Shown here piece after piece: positions 9,122 through 17,657 of a DNA stretch of 64,000 nucleotides (the stretch's first letter is position 1; each line of letters opens with the position of its first letter). The stretch lies in NCBI GenBank assembly GCA_041398605.1, contig JAWKUK010000009.1, forward strand, positions 62,001 through 126,000, read 5' to 3'. The notes beneath the pieces were generated by a model, which had not been told where the DNA came from, did no database searches, and saw only the letters and a program-made list of their open reading frames with translations. A program made the translations under genes and the position numbers. This DNA comes from JAWKUK01 sp041398605 (GTDB lineage: Bacteria > Planctomycetota > UBA1135 > GCA-002686595).

Positions 9122-9742
9122 GTGTCCACCGTGGAATCACCCGACCAGAGCCCGCCCGAGCCGGCGCCCGCGCCCTATGGCGGGCGCGACCCGAGCCGCG
9201 CGTTGTCGCTCGCGGCGCTCGGCGAGTTCGACGACTTCGGGGCGCTCTACGAAGCGCTCGCGCCAAGCCTCTTCGCGTGGGCGCGCCTGCGGACCGGCGC
9301 GATGGCGCTCGATCCGGATGACCTCTTGCAGGAGGTCTGGATCCGCGCGCTGCAGTCCGGCGCGAGCTTCGACCCGGCGCGCGGCTCATTCCGTGCGTGG
9401 GTCTTCGGGATCGCAAAACACGTCTACCTCGAAGCGCTGCGTAAGAGGCCCGTGCGCCGCGACGCGTCACAGGCCTCCGCGGCGCTCAACGCTTGGCCCG
9501 AGATCGTCACGAGCATCCGTTCGCGGATGGCCCGCGACGAGTCCGTCAAGAAGCTGGTCGAGCACGTCGAGGCGATCGACGAGCTCGACCGAAAGATCTT
9601 CATCCACTGCGGGCTCGAGGACATGCCGTGCACGCTCGCCGCCGTCCGACTCGGCTTGAGCGCCGAGGCCGTCACCAAGCGGTGGCAGCGCTTGCGCGCG
9701 AAGCTGCGCTCAGACGGTGTGGCGGAGCACTTGCTCCTATGA
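9122..9742 (+). CDS. ECF-family RNA polymerase sigma factor
   Basis: Sigma region 2 (LDPDDLLQEVWIRAL, then GSFRAWVFGIAKHVYLEALRK) and region 4 (LEDMPCTLAAVRLGLSAEAVTKRWQRLRAKL) are clear. The frame is open from an ATG at 9032, which would overlap the divergent kinase start. I prefer the GTG at 9122, which gives 206 residues and leaves an 88-bp intergenic region for divergent promoters; neither start has a strong ribosome site. The protein resembles the sigma factor at 807-1376. Its divergent arrangement with a kinase suggests functional pairing, for example phosphorylation of the sigma factor, as proposed for other planctomycete ECF/kinase pairs. Confidence 0.88.
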   Translation: MSTVESPDQSPPEPAPAPYGGRDPSRALSLAALGEFDDFGALYEALAPSLFAWARLRTGAMALDPDDLLQEVWIRALQSGASFDPARGSFRAWVFGIAKHVYLEALRKRPVRRDASQASAALNAWPEIVTSIRSRMARDESVKKLVEHVEAIDELDRKIFIHCGLEDMPCTLAAVRLGLSAEAVTKRWQRLRAKLRSDGVAEHLLL

Positions 9743-9872
9743 CCCTGACCGAGCGGGGGGCGCCCATGCGACGGATCGAGGGCGCCAGCTTGAGACGTGC
9801 CGATTATGACCGGATTTGGCGCAACGATCGCGCCGCCGCGGCAACCGCTTTGTGGACCGCTCCGACGCCTCA

Positions 9873-11540
9873 ATGACGATCACCATGCCCGCCACGATCA
9901 CCTCCCGTATCGCCCTCTCTGCGCCGCTCGTGCTCAGCGCAGCCCTCCCTGCCGCCGCCCAGTGCTGGGATCAGCACCTCTCGACTGGCATCTTCGAGCA
10001 GTCCCTCGCAGGAGATCTCGCGTACACGTCCGGCCGACTCGCGGTCGGTCTGCCCCGCCGCAATCCGACGGGCTCGGCCGCGATTCGGGACTCGGTGCGA
10101 GTGTACGAGGGCGTGCCCGGAGCGATGAGCGAGGTCGCGAGGCTCGAGTCGAGCCTCTCGGTGCAGGGCAACGCGTCCTTCGGCGTCGCGGTCGACCTCG
10201 AGGGTGACTGGCTCGCAGTCGGCGACCCGAACGGCTTCGATCCAGCGCTCGGCAGCGGCGGCGCCGTACACCTCTACCAGCGCACCCCCGCCGGCTGGAC
10301 GCTGCAGCAGGTGCTATTCCAACCGCAGGTCGGCGTCACGTTCGGATCGAGCTTTGGCGCCGCGCTCGACCTCGACCAAGACCTGCTCGTGGTCGGCGCA
10401 CCGTTCGCCTCCACCTCGAGCACCCAAGGCGTGTTCGAAGACGGCATCGCGTACGTCTTCCAGCGTGGCCCAAGTGGCTGGCAGCTCTTGCACCCGCTCG
10501 CCCCGAATCAGGCGCAGCTCTTTGGCGGCTTCGGGACTTCGGTCGCGATCGACGGGGACTTCATCGCCGTGGGTGAGACTGGGCGCCCGATCCCTGGTGG
10601 TACGCCGTTCGTCGGCGGCAACGCGGGGGCGGTGCACGTCTACTGTCGCTGCACGTCGACCCAGTTCACACCCGTGACGATGCTGCAAGCCTCCGTGCCG
10701 ATCGCGGGCGCGCTGCTGGGAAGCAGCGTCGCGATCAGCGGGACCACGATCGTCTCCGGGGCGATCGGCGAGCCGCAAGGGGGGGTCACCAGCGCGGGCC
10801 GCGCGTACATCTTCGAGGCGAATGGTCAAGGCGTGTGGTCCGAGACGTCGACGCTCGCAGTCCCGCCCCTGCGCGCGTACATGCACTTCGGCGATGACGT
10901 GCGCTTGATAGGCGACACGCTCTATGTGACCTCTGAATCGCTCGCGTCCGCTTGGCGCTACGAGCGCCTTCAGGGCGTCTGGACCGAGGCTGAGCGCTAC
11001 ACCACAGGCGCGGGCGTCGCGTGGCCGACCCCGATGCCCGTCCGCGTCGGCGTCGACGGAGACTCGGTCGCGCTGTCCGATCCGGACGGAGTCACGCTGT
11101 TGCCTCGGGTCTCAACGGCCGACGCACGCGTGGGCTGCGACGCGGCCCCGATGCCGCCGAGCAGCCCGAGCTTCCCCGGCGTTCCGGTGTACCTCGACGT
11201 ACGCGACGAGCTGCGGCGCTCGTCGCCGTCTTTGCGCTTCAACGTCTACGGCGGCTCGGCGGTCGGCACCGGGATCTTGTTCTATGGCTTTACGCCGACG
11301 ACCGTTTCGCTCGGGACGGGGACGCGCTGTGTCGGTGGCGCCCTGACCCGCGCAGCGGTAGGCGTACCGACGCCTGGCGGGACTCAAACGCCGCTCCTGC
11401 TCGACCTCCAAGCGGGGCCAGCGAATGCCGGCCCATGGAGGATCACGGCCGGCGTCGACGTTCACTTCCAGTATTGGTTCCGCACGGCGGGGGGGTCGTC
11501 ACACCTGACGAACTCGCTCGTCCTGAACTTCTGCCCGTGA
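9873..11540 (+). CDS. Secreted FG-GAP/integrin-like beta-propeller protein
   Basis: I chose the ATG at 9873, whose product (555 residues) starts with a clean signal peptide (MTITMPATITSRIALSAPLVLSAALPAAAQC); the open frame begins at 9816. The body has repeated FG-GAP-like units: SFGVAVDLEGDWLAVGDP, SFGAALDLDQDLLVVGAP, FGTSVAIDGDFIAVGE, SSVAISGTTIVSGA, each followed by a VYVFQR/VHLYQR-type strand. This matches the extracellular seven-blade propellers of integrin-alpha-like bacterial proteins. The C-terminal ~135 residues (GTGTRCVGGALTRAAVG...FQYWFRTAGGSS...SLVLNFCP) follow the same ending plan (AG..., FQYW, SN/TN, terminal hydrophobic strand) as other secreted proteins here. It probably sits outside the cell; its partner is unknown. 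Confidence 0.8.
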   Translation: MTITMPATITSRIALSAPLVLSAALPAAAQCWDQHLSTGIFEQSLAGDLAYTSGRLAVGLPRRNPTGSAAIRDSVRVYEGVPGAMSEVARLESSLSVQGNASFGVAVDLEGDWLAVGDPNGFDPALGSGGAVHLYQRTPAGWTLQQVLFQPQVGVTFGSSFGAALDLDQDLLVVGAPFASTSSTQGVFEDGIAYVFQRGPSGWQLLHPLAPNQAQLFGGFGTSVAIDGDFIAVGETGRPIPGGTPFVGGNAGAVHVYCRCTSTQFTPVTMLQASVPIAGALLGSSVAISGTTIVSGAIGEPQGGVTSAGRAYIFEANGQGVWSETSTLAVPPLRAYMHFGDDVRLIGDTLYVTSESLASAWRYERLQGVWTEAERYTTGAGVAWPTPMPVRVGVDGDSVALSDPDGVTLLPRVSTADARVGCDAAPMPPSSPSFPGVPVYLDVRDELRRSSPSLRFNVYGGSAVGTGILFYGFTPTTVSLGTGTRCVGGALTRAAVGVPTPGGTQTPLLLDLQAGPANAGPWRITAGVDVHFQYWFRTAGGSSHLTNSLVLNFCP

Positions 11541-11567
11541 CGCGCTGGCCTCCGTGTCGGAGGTGCT

Positions 11568-11601
11568 CAGGCTGGCCCGGCTACAGCCGGCGCCCAGCCT
11601 G
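11568..11601. terminator. Hairpin between convergent genes
   Basis: CAGGCTGG and CCAGCCTG arms enclose a second inner pair (CCGGCT / AGCCGG), forming a stable stem between the ends of the convergent genes at 11540 and 11625. There is no clear T-run, so intrinsic termination is only a possibility. Confidence 0.4.
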
Positions 11602-11624
11602 ACTCAGTTCCAGCCTGACACAGT

Positions 11625-12038
11625 CTACGCGTCGAGCACGTCGTTCTGCGCCTCGGTGAACGCGTCGCGCAGCTTAGTGTAGGCCTCGACGGTCTCTTTG
11701 CGCTCCTCCGGCCACATGTCGTCGAGCGAGTTCTGGGCGATGGCGAGCTGGTTCACGACGTCCTTGCGCTTCACTTGGAGCTTACGCTCGCAGTCGGCGA
11801 ACTCTTTCAGTGCGTCGCCCCCGAGCGTATTGGCGCGTGTCCGGAGCTCCCTAAGCTGGCCATCGTAGTCCGCGATGCCGGCCTCGATCGCGCTTACAAA
11901 GTCGGCGCGCTGCATGGAGTGGAAGTCGGCGGTCGTCGCATAGTTGCCCTGCGAGTCGCGGAGGGTGACCTGCGGCTGCGGGCTGTGGCAAGACATGACG
12001 GAGAGGAGAAGGATCGGAGCGATGTAGTGGTTCTGCAT
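11625..12038 (-). CDS. Small putative lipoprotein, coiled-coil rich
   Basis: A 137-residue protein with a short hydrophobic leader ending in a lipobox-like VMSC (cysteine 17), so it is probably exported and acylated. The rest is hydrophilic and predicted helical, with heptad-like spacing (DYDGQLRELRTRANTLGGDALKEFADCERKLQVKRKDVVNQL). I do not recognise a family. The start codon lies 2 bp from a run of three 14-bp repeats, and no Shine-Dalgarno sequence is visible. It is transcribed towards the end of the FG-GAP protein gene and shows no operon partner. Confidence 0.65.
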   Translation of the reverse strand: MQNHYIAPILLLSVMSCHSPQPQVTLRDSQGNYATTADFHSMQRADFVSAIEAGIADYDGQLRELRTRANTLGGDALKEFADCERKLQVKRKDVVNQLAIAQNSLDDMWPEERKETVEAYTKLRDAFTEAQNDVLDA

Positions 12039-12040
12039 TG

Positions 12041-12082
12041 GACTGTGTTGGGAGGATTGTGTTGGGAGGACTGTGTTAGGAA
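12041..12082. repeat. Three tandem 14-bp repeats
   Basis: GACTGTGTTGGGAG, GATTGTGTTGGGAG and GACTGTGTTAGGAA lie in tandem immediately upstream of the small lipoprotein start (minus strand). Copies differ at one to four positions. The tract occupies the place of the ribosome site, so copy number could affect expression. Confidence 0.7.
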
Positions 12083-12258
12083 CGCGAGCGCGCCCGGCGC
12101 ACTGGTGCGGCGAGCTCGTAAGGAGAATGGGCGATCGACCTGAGTTTCTGGCCTATCGCGGATGAGCGCACGCTCACCGATGAAACGCGCTGACGCTCAC
12201 CCCGTAGGGCTACGCTCCGCGCTCATCACTACGGCACTCATTCCAAGGAGGAACTGAC

Positions 12259-12750
12259 ATGAACGCTCCGCACAACATCGGTCAACTTCGAGAGTTGCTC
12301 TCCGACTTCGAGACGGCGATGCTGAGCTCCCACACTCTGAGCGGCCAAATGAGGAGCCGCCCGATGCACATCGCAGACGTCACGGAGGACGGCCGTATCT
12401 GGTTCGTCTGTGGGGCGCACAGCGGCAAGATCGACGAGTTCGAGCGCGACTCGCGCGTCGCCATCGTGCTGCAGAGCTCGAAGCGCTTCGTCTCGATCAC
12501 GGGGCAGGCGTTCCTCGTCGAGGACCCCGAGCGGCTCGCTGCGATGTGGAAGCGCGCTTGGAGCGCGTGGTTCCCGGGCGGGCCTGAGTCCGCGGAGATC
12601 CAACTCTTGGCGGTTCGCCCAGAGGTCGCTGAGTTCTGGGACGTCTCGGGAGCCGCCGGCCTGCGGTATGCCTTTGCGGCGGCCAAGGCCCTCGTCACAG
12701 GAGAGCGCATCGACAGCGAAGCGCTCGAGCATGGGACGATGCGGCTCTGA
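12259..12750 (+). CDS. Pyridoxamine 5'-phosphate oxidase-like / general stress protein 26 family
   Basis: A 163-residue protein with the split-barrel flavin-binding fold of COG3871-type general stress proteins: SRPMHIADVTEDGRIWFVCGAHSGKIDEFERDSRVAIVLQSSKRFVSITGQAFLVEDPE, followed by WSAWFPGGPES and LLAVRPEVAEFWD. Members bind FMN, FAD or F420, and few have a defined substrate. The length is normal for the family. A strong ribosome site (AAGGAGG, 12246-12252) sits 6 bases before the ATG. It is a single-gene unit ending about 100 bp before the DUF2254 gene. A role in stress physiology is inferred from family membership only. Confidence 0.85.
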   Translation: MNAPHNIGQLRELLSDFETAMLSSHTLSGQMRSRPMHIADVTEDGRIWFVCGAHSGKIDEFERDSRVAIVLQSSKRFVSITGQAFLVEDPERLAAMWKRAWSAWFPGGPESAEIQLLAVRPEVAEFWDVSGAAGLRYAFAAAKALVTGERIDSEALEHGTMRL

Positions 12751-12853
12751 GCGCCGCGGGCCCACCCTCTGCGTCAGCGAGCGCACTGGCGGGCAGCGAT
12801 CATCGACCCTCAATGGGCAAGGCTCTACAGTGTTGGAATAGCTCAGCCTCGCG

Positions 12854-14113
12854 ATGACAACGCTCTCCCGCCCGCTCCTTCAATGGCGCCGCCTCAAACA
12901 GAAGCTCTGGTTCCGCCCAGCGGTCTGGAGCCTCATTGCCGTCGCCGCGACGATCACGTCGTATACGGCGGACAGCTGGTTCCCAGAGCGCTGGGTGCCC
13001 AAGATGGACGCCGGCGTCGTCCCGAACCTGTTGCGCATCCTCGCGACGAGCATGCTCGCCGTGAGCACGTTCGCGCTCTCCGTCCTCGTCCAGGCGTTTG
13101 CGTCGGCAGCGAACGCGGGGACGCCGCGCGCAACGCGGCTGGTCGTGGCCGAGCCGCGCGCCCAGAGCGCGGTCGGAGTCTTCCTGGCTTCGTTCAACTT
13201 CGCGATCATCGGCGTGATCGCGGTAGGGATCGGGACCTGGGGTCCCTCGGCCCTCTTTGCGCTCTTCCTGTGCGCGGTGGCTGTGATCTTCCGGGTGATC
13301 TACGCCTTCCTGGAGTATCTCCAGGTGCTGACCCGGATCGGCATGGTCGCGCACACCATCAAGACGGTCGAGCAAGCGACGCGGAGCGCGCTCATCGCGC
13401 GCGCGGAGTCTCCCCTGGGCGGCGCGAACCCAGCCGAGCACGCTCCCGCAGGCGCGCTCGGCCTGCTCGCGGACGAGCTCGGGTACGTCCAGCTCGTCGA
13501 CGTCACCGCGCTGCAAAAGGCATGCGAGGAGTTCCAGGTGCGCGCGCACGTTGAAGTGCGGACTGGGGACTTCGTGCATCCACGGAGCAAGTTGCTCTCC
13601 GTCTCGGGCGTGGACGCGCTGTCTAAGGAGCTCGTTGCAGCGCTGCGCAGAGCGTTCATCCTCGGGGGCGCGCGCACGGTCGAACAGGACGGGGCTTACG
13701 GCTTGATCGTCCTCGGCGAGGTGGCGCTCCGTGCGCTGTCGCCGGCCGTCAACGATCCCGGGACCGCGATCGCCGTCATCGCGAGCCAAACGCGGCTCCT
13801 GCTCGAATCTCTCGCGCGACCGACGAGCCCCGAGCGCGACCGGCACCCGCTCGTGAGCGCGGCGCCGGTCGATCCAGGGATCGCGATTCACCTCGCCTAC
13901 GAGCCCGTCACCCGCGCAGGCGCGGCAGTGCTCGAAGTGCAGCAGCAGCTGCTCCACCACCTGGAGGCGCTGGCATGCAATACGCCCGAGCCGGCCGCCG
14001 CCCGCGCGCGTGAACAGGCCGCGCGCTGCATCGAGCGAGCTCGGGACGGCGCCATGCAGCCACGGGACTTCGCCGTCCTCGAAGCTGCATACGCGCGTGC
14101 GTTCCGGAGCTGA
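12854..14113 (+). CDS. DUF2254 family integral membrane protein
   Basis: A 419-residue protein. The N-terminal third is membrane-embedded, with helices near residues 22-42, 62-85, 112-130 and 132-155. The conserved DUF2254 segments are visible: TSMLAVSTFALSVLVQAFASAA, then the soluble region with LGYVQLVDVTALQKAC, VHPRSKLLSVSG and RTVEQDGAYGLIVLGEVALRALSPAVNDPGTAI. That last motif (DxxYGLxxLxxIAxRALSPxxNDP) is the family signature. Function is unknown; homologues are found in many Gram-negative envelopes. There are no overlapping neighbours, and the following gene pair runs in the opposite direction. Confidence 0.9.
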   Translation: MTTLSRPLLQWRRLKQKLWFRPAVWSLIAVAATITSYTADSWFPERWVPKMDAGVVPNLLRILATSMLAVSTFALSVLVQAFASAANAGTPRATRLVVAEPRAQSAVGVFLASFNFAIIGVIAVGIGTWGPSALFALFLCAVAVIFRVIYAFLEYLQVLTRIGMVAHTIKTVEQATRSALIARAESPLGGANPAEHAPAGALGLLADELGYVQLVDVTALQKACEEFQVRAHVEVRTGDFVHPRSKLLSVSGVDALSKELVAALRRAFILGGARTVEQDGAYGLIVLGEVALRALSPAVNDPGTAIAVIASQTRLLLESLARPTSPERDRHPLVSAAPVDPGIAIHLAYEPVTRAGAAVLEVQQQLLHHLEALACNTPEPAAARAREQAARCIERARDGAMQPRDFAVLEAAYARAFRS

Positions 14114-14333
14114 GCGCACCTCGGACCCGTGACAGGGAGAGCGTACGCGACCGCCTTCGCGCGCGATCGCGAGCGCTCACCGGTCGGCATGGGTCTCCGA
14201 TGCAAGGTGGAGGCCGAGCACGTGGCGGGTCGTCCTTGAAGTCCTCGTGCAAGGAGCGGCCCGCGAAGGCGCACGGCGCGCGCCCATCGGCCGCTGGTGA
14301 AGGTTGGGCGCGCGCAGAGGTGGGGGTGACATG

Positions 14334-14354
14334 AAGGCGCGCCCAGAGCGCCTT
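14334..14354. terminator. Short hairpin between convergent genes
   Basis: AAGGCGC and GCGCCTT form a 7-bp stem around a 7-base loop, just beyond the stop of the lipid-kinase gene and 220 bp after the DUF2254 gene. The T-run is minimal, so this is a weak candidate. Confidence 0.3.
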
Positions 14355-14359
14355 TGGCG

Positions 14360-15358
14360 CTACTCGTTGGTGTCCTGTGACGGCCTCGGCGCAATGAAGC
14401 GTACGGCGCCAGGATGGACCCGGACCGAGAGCGGGGTCCCGGCGCGTAGGGCAGGCAGCTTCTCGCCATCGATCTGCAGCGCGACATCCCCTCTTGGCTC
14501 GATCGTCACGGCGCTCGCGCTCGCGAGCAATACGGGCGCGTCATCGCTCGCCTCGCCGAGCGTCGGCAAGGGGCGGGCCTCATCGAGCCATTGTCGCGCG
14601 AGCTCGACCACTGCGCTCAGCGTCCCCTCGCGCACGACGAGGACGTCGAGCAGGCCGTCGCTCGGGTCGATGCCCGCGGCCAGGCGCCCCCCGCCGCGGC
14701 CGATCCGACCGATGTTCAGCACGACAACCGCCAATGCATCGAGCTCTCGGCGAGCACCGTCGATCGTGATTGCGAAGCGCGAGCACTCTCCTTGCGTGAC
14801 CTGCTCGACGGCCGCGCGTAAGTAGGCGCCCCATCCAAGCGTGTCCTTCGCGTCGCGGTCCGCAGCCTCGATCAGCCTTGCATCGGCCCCCAAGCCGACG
14901 CGCAGCACGCAGGAGCGCTCGCCGCAATCCAAGAGGTCCAGGCGACGCGCCTCGACCGGTCCGGCAAAGAGCGCCTGCGCCGCAGCCTCGTAGCCCAGGG
15001 GAAGCCCGAGCTCTTGCGCGACCACGTTCCCCGTCCCGCCGGGCAAGACGGCGAGCGGCAGGTCGCTGCCAGCGAGGACCCCTGCGACCTCGGACACGGT
15101 CCCGTCGCCGCCGGAGACGGCGAGGACATCACCTGCAGCCCGCGACTCCAGCGCGCGCTGTGCGAAGCGCATGGCGTCGCCCGACGCGTGCGATAGGTCG
15201 ACGTCCCACGTGATCCCCTCGGAGCGAAAGACGCGGTTGAGGATCGCCAAGATGGGCTTGTCCTGCCCAGCGGCAGGATTGACGATGACGCGCACTCGTC
15301 GGATCGGCCCGAGCTCACCGCGCGCGGGGTCGGGCGTCGTGTGTGCAGCCGCAGTCAT
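14360..15358 (-). CDS. Diacylglycerol kinase catalytic-domain (YegS/DgkB-like) lipid kinase
   Basis: A 332-residue soluble lipid kinase. The nucleotide-binding motifs are intact: VIVNPAAGQDKP (about 26-37), SGGDGTVSEVAG (about 81-92) and LPGGTGNVVAQELGLPLG. The C-terminal beta-sandwich is present (LAAGIDPSDGLLDVLVVREG and ALQIDGEKLPALRAGTPLSVRVHPGAVRFI). Family members phosphorylate diacylglycerol, phosphatidylglycerol or sphingoid bases at the inner membrane. Its start overlaps the end of the MscS gene by 4 bases (ATGA), so the two are likely translated together, which suggests a joint role in membrane lipid or tension homeostasis. Confidence 0.88.
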   Translation of the reverse strand: MTAAAHTTPDPARGELGPIRRVRVIVNPAAGQDKPILAILNRVFRSEGITWDVDLSHASGDAMRFAQRALESRAAGDVLAVSGGDGTVSEVAGVLAGSDLPLAVLPGGTGNVVAQELGLPLGYEAAAQALFAGPVEARRLDLLDCGERSCVLRVGLGADARLIEAADRDAKDTLGWGAYLRAAVEQVTQGECSRFAITIDGARRELDALAVVVLNIGRIGRGGGRLAAGIDPSDGLLDVLVVREGTLSAVVELARQWLDEARPLPTLGEASDDAPVLLASASAVTIEPRGDVALQIDGEKLPALRAGTPLSVRVHPGAVRFIAPRPSQDTNE

Positions 15359-16875
15359 TGTCCGTCCTCCGTGGCCGTCGCGTTGCTCAGCGCCTTGGAG
15401 TCGTCTTTGGGCGCGCCGCGCTCCAAGAGCCCGCCGGCGTCGGTGGCGCCGCTCGCGTCGGCCTGCTGCTGCAGCGTCGCGACCTCGCTCGTGAGCGACC
15501 CTTCGCCGGCAGCGGCTTCGACCTGCGGGCGCGCGCGCATCCGAGCGGCGCTGCGCGCCTTGCGCGCCGCGTGGCTCGTCCGCGCCTCCGGGGCAGCGTC
15601 TCCCGACCGCAACACACGCATCGCGAGCGGCTCCGGGAACAAGACCTCGCGGGCGTCATCCGGCATTGAGATCCCGGCGTCATCGAGCGCCGCCAAAGCC
15701 AACCTCATGATCGTCGAACGGACACGCACGCGGCTGTAGCGGGTCGCGTCGACCCAAAAGTACGCTTCGAGCTGGACAGTCGAAGAGCCGAGCTCTTTCA
15801 CGACGACGATCGGCTCAGGGTCTCCGAGGACGGCCTCTTGCGCGCGCATCACGGTGAGCAGCTCCTCCTGCGCGCGCTCGATCGACGAGTCGTAGCCGAT
15901 GCCCACGACGAAGGAGTCGCGGCTCTTCGGGTTCGCCGTCATATTTCGAATGACGCCCTTGTAGAGGCTCGTATTCGAGAGGCGCACAACGTTCCCGTCG
16001 AAGTCAATCAGCTGGGTGCCGTGGCTCGTGACGGCCCGCACGACGCCGGTATGCCCTGAAGCTTCGATCGTATCGCCGAGCCGAAACGGCCGCTGCATGC
16101 TGAGCAAGACGCCGGACAGAAAGTTCTCGGCGATGTCCCGGAACGCGAAGCCAAACGCGAGGCCGATCAGGCTCGTCCCGCCGAGCACCGTGGCAGCGAG
16201 GCGCGTCAAGCCGGACACCTGCAAGGCCAGGTACGCGCCTAGCAGCGCCCCCGCGACCAAGGTCGCGCGTCGCAGGAAGGCTGCGATGATCGGGCTATCC
16301 AGGCGGCGCTCCGCTGAGCGGCCGACGGCGCGCGCCGCGGCGCCCGCGATCCGGAGCATGAACGCCAACAGGACCAGCCCGATCAAGACCAAAGGCACCG
16401 CGCGCAGGGTCGCCCTCCAGAGCTCGACCAGCGCGTTGTGAGCTGGCGCGAGCGACCACAAGGGGGCTTCCTCGAGCGACATGTCGTTGACGACGGCGAC
16501 CGCGCCCTTCGTGCGCCGCGCGACGCTCGAGGCCCAATCGCGGCGCTCGACGTCAGGCGCTCTTCCTTTGAGGAAGACGATGCCCTCGGTGACCTCTACG
16601 TCGAGCTCGTCGAACTGTCGGCTCGCGCCGATGATGGAGCGGAGTCGCGCCTCAATAGACTCATCGGACTCGAGCGCGCGGACCTCGACCGTCTGCTCGC
16701 TCGCTTCGATCGCGGGATCTGATGAGCGCTCGGTGGCGGGCGGCGCGGCCTCTGCATTCTGCGGCGTCGACTCCGCGCGCGCGATGAGAGTGAGCGTCAA
16801 GACAGCGCAGCAAGTGAGAGCACGGAGGGTCCTCAGGCGCTCGCAGTTGAAGGGCGAATGCATGCCTGCGATCAT
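15355..16875 (-). CDS. MscS-family mechanosensitive channel with N-terminal BON domain
   Basis: A 506-residue protein. It begins with a probable signal peptide (cleavage near ARAES, residue 35), followed by a BON-like domain at about 62-132 (SDESIEARLRSII...VTEGIVFLKGRAPDVERRDWASSVARRTKGAVAVVNDM). Transmembrane helices follow, then the pore-lining helix and MscS beta domain (LIGLAFGFAFRDIAENFLSGVLLSMQRPFRLGDTIEASGHTG, residues about 240-290). The C-terminal 100 residues are low complexity. BON domains bind phospholipids or peptidoglycan-associated partners, so the exported part may couple the channel to the envelope. An in-frame ATG at 16863 is an alternative start. Confidence 0.9.
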   Translation of the reverse strand: MIAGMHSPFNCERLRTLRALTCCAVLTLTLIARAESTPQNAEAAPPATERSSDPAIEASEQTVEVRALESDESIEARLRSIIGASRQFDELDVEVTEGIVFLKGRAPDVERRDWASSVARRTKGAVAVVNDMSLEEAPLWSLAPAHNALVELWRATLRAVPLVLIGLVLLAFMLRIAGAAARAVGRSAERRLDSPIIAAFLRRATLVAGALLGAYLALQVSGLTRLAATVLGGTSLIGLAFGFAFRDIAENFLSGVLLSMQRPFRLGDTIEASGHTGVVRAVTSHGTQLIDFDGNVVRLSNTSLYKGVIRNMTANPKSRDSFVVGIGYDSSIERAQEELLTVMRAQEAVLGDPEPIVVVKELGSSTVQLEAYFWVDATRYSRVRVRSTIMRLALAALDDAGISMPDDAREVLFPEPLAMRVLRSGDAAPEARTSHAARKARSAARMRARPQVEAAAGEGSLTSEVATLQQQADASGATDAGGLLERGAPKDDSKALSNATATEDGQ

Positions 16876-16961
16876 CGCCCCGCAACATGGAAGGTGCGCG
16901 AGGAGCGCCTGAAGCCGCGCTCACTCGCGAACCACTTCTGGCTGCCGTCGTCCGCGTCCAC

Positions 16962-17117
16962 AGTGGCTCCGGGGACCCCGCGGATCCGGGGACCCAGTGG
17001 CTCCGGGGACCCCGCGGATCCGGGGACCCAGTGGCTCCGGGGACCCCGCGGACCGGGGACCCAGTGACTCCGGGGACCCCGCGGACCGGGGACCCAGTGA
17101 CTCCGCGGCCCCAGCGG
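16962..17117. repeat. Tandem 33/34-bp GC-rich repeats
   Basis: Four complete units and one partial unit start at 16962, 16996, 17030, 17063 and 17096. Each begins AGTG(G/A)CTCCGGGGACC and contains a second GGGGACCC. The first two are identical 34-mers; later ones have lost one T. There are no variable spacers, so this is a minisatellite and not a CRISPR. It sits between the MscS operon and a small minus-strand gene. Confidence 0.9.
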
Positions 17118-17150
17118 CTTCGAGCCGCTGCGTCGCGCAGCGACGCAGGG

Positions 17151-17408
17151 TCAGACGAGACGATTCTCTTCTTCCCAAGCTGCGTCGAGCACTTCGAGGG
17201 CAGCCCGTACTTCCGCGGACTGACTCCGACCTTCGCCGACCATCCCCTCGTCCGCGGCCCGCTCCAAGTCAAGCGCGTCGGCATACCACTCCGTCAGGAT
17301 CGTACGCCGTTGATCCGTCGTAAGCTCGATGCACTGCGCGACCTGCATCGGCGTTGACTCAGGGCTGAGGGGCGCGGGGAGGTTCTGGCGGTTGGGGAAG
17401 GTGCTCAT
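17151..17408 (-). CDS. Hypothetical small acidic protein
   Basis: The open frame extends to 17444, but the ATG at 17408 has a GAGG ribosome site about 8 bases upstream and gives an 85-residue product (MSTFPNRQNLPAPLSPESTP...). The protein is acidic and predicted helical (LTTDQRRTILTEWYADALDLERAADEGM), with no signal peptide or membrane segment. I do not recognise a family. Its end borders the minisatellite repeats, and it is divergent from the MlaA-hydrolase gene. Confidence 0.55.
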   Translation of the reverse strand: MSTFPNRQNLPAPLSPESTPMQVAQCIELTTDQRRTILTEWYADALDLERAADEGMVGEGRSQSAEVRAALEVLDAAWEEENRLV

Positions 17409-17657
17409 CGTCATGTCCTCGATCTGTCGGACGTCCGCGAGCATTCACAGTGAACGGGCGGCGCCCACGCTGGCTACGATGTTGGGCCGGGACTGTGAGC
17501 GCCGACGCAAACTCGAGTGAGTCCGCCGTCACGCCGACCGTCGGTGTGAGCGCGCGCTCATGCACCCACGTCTCTCAGCTTCATCCGAGCGGGCTCCACT
17601 CCGCCGGGGAGCACCAGGACCACTGCCTCACCGGCGCCACTCCGCGCCCCCGCTCGC

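Noticed and set aside
12800..14119. 439-residue minus-strand open frame
   Set aside because: Antisense to the DUF2254 membrane protein, which has clear family signatures.
16962..17117. CRISPR-like regular repeats
   Set aside because: Units follow each other directly with no unique spacers, and no cas genes lie nearby; this is a minisatellite.
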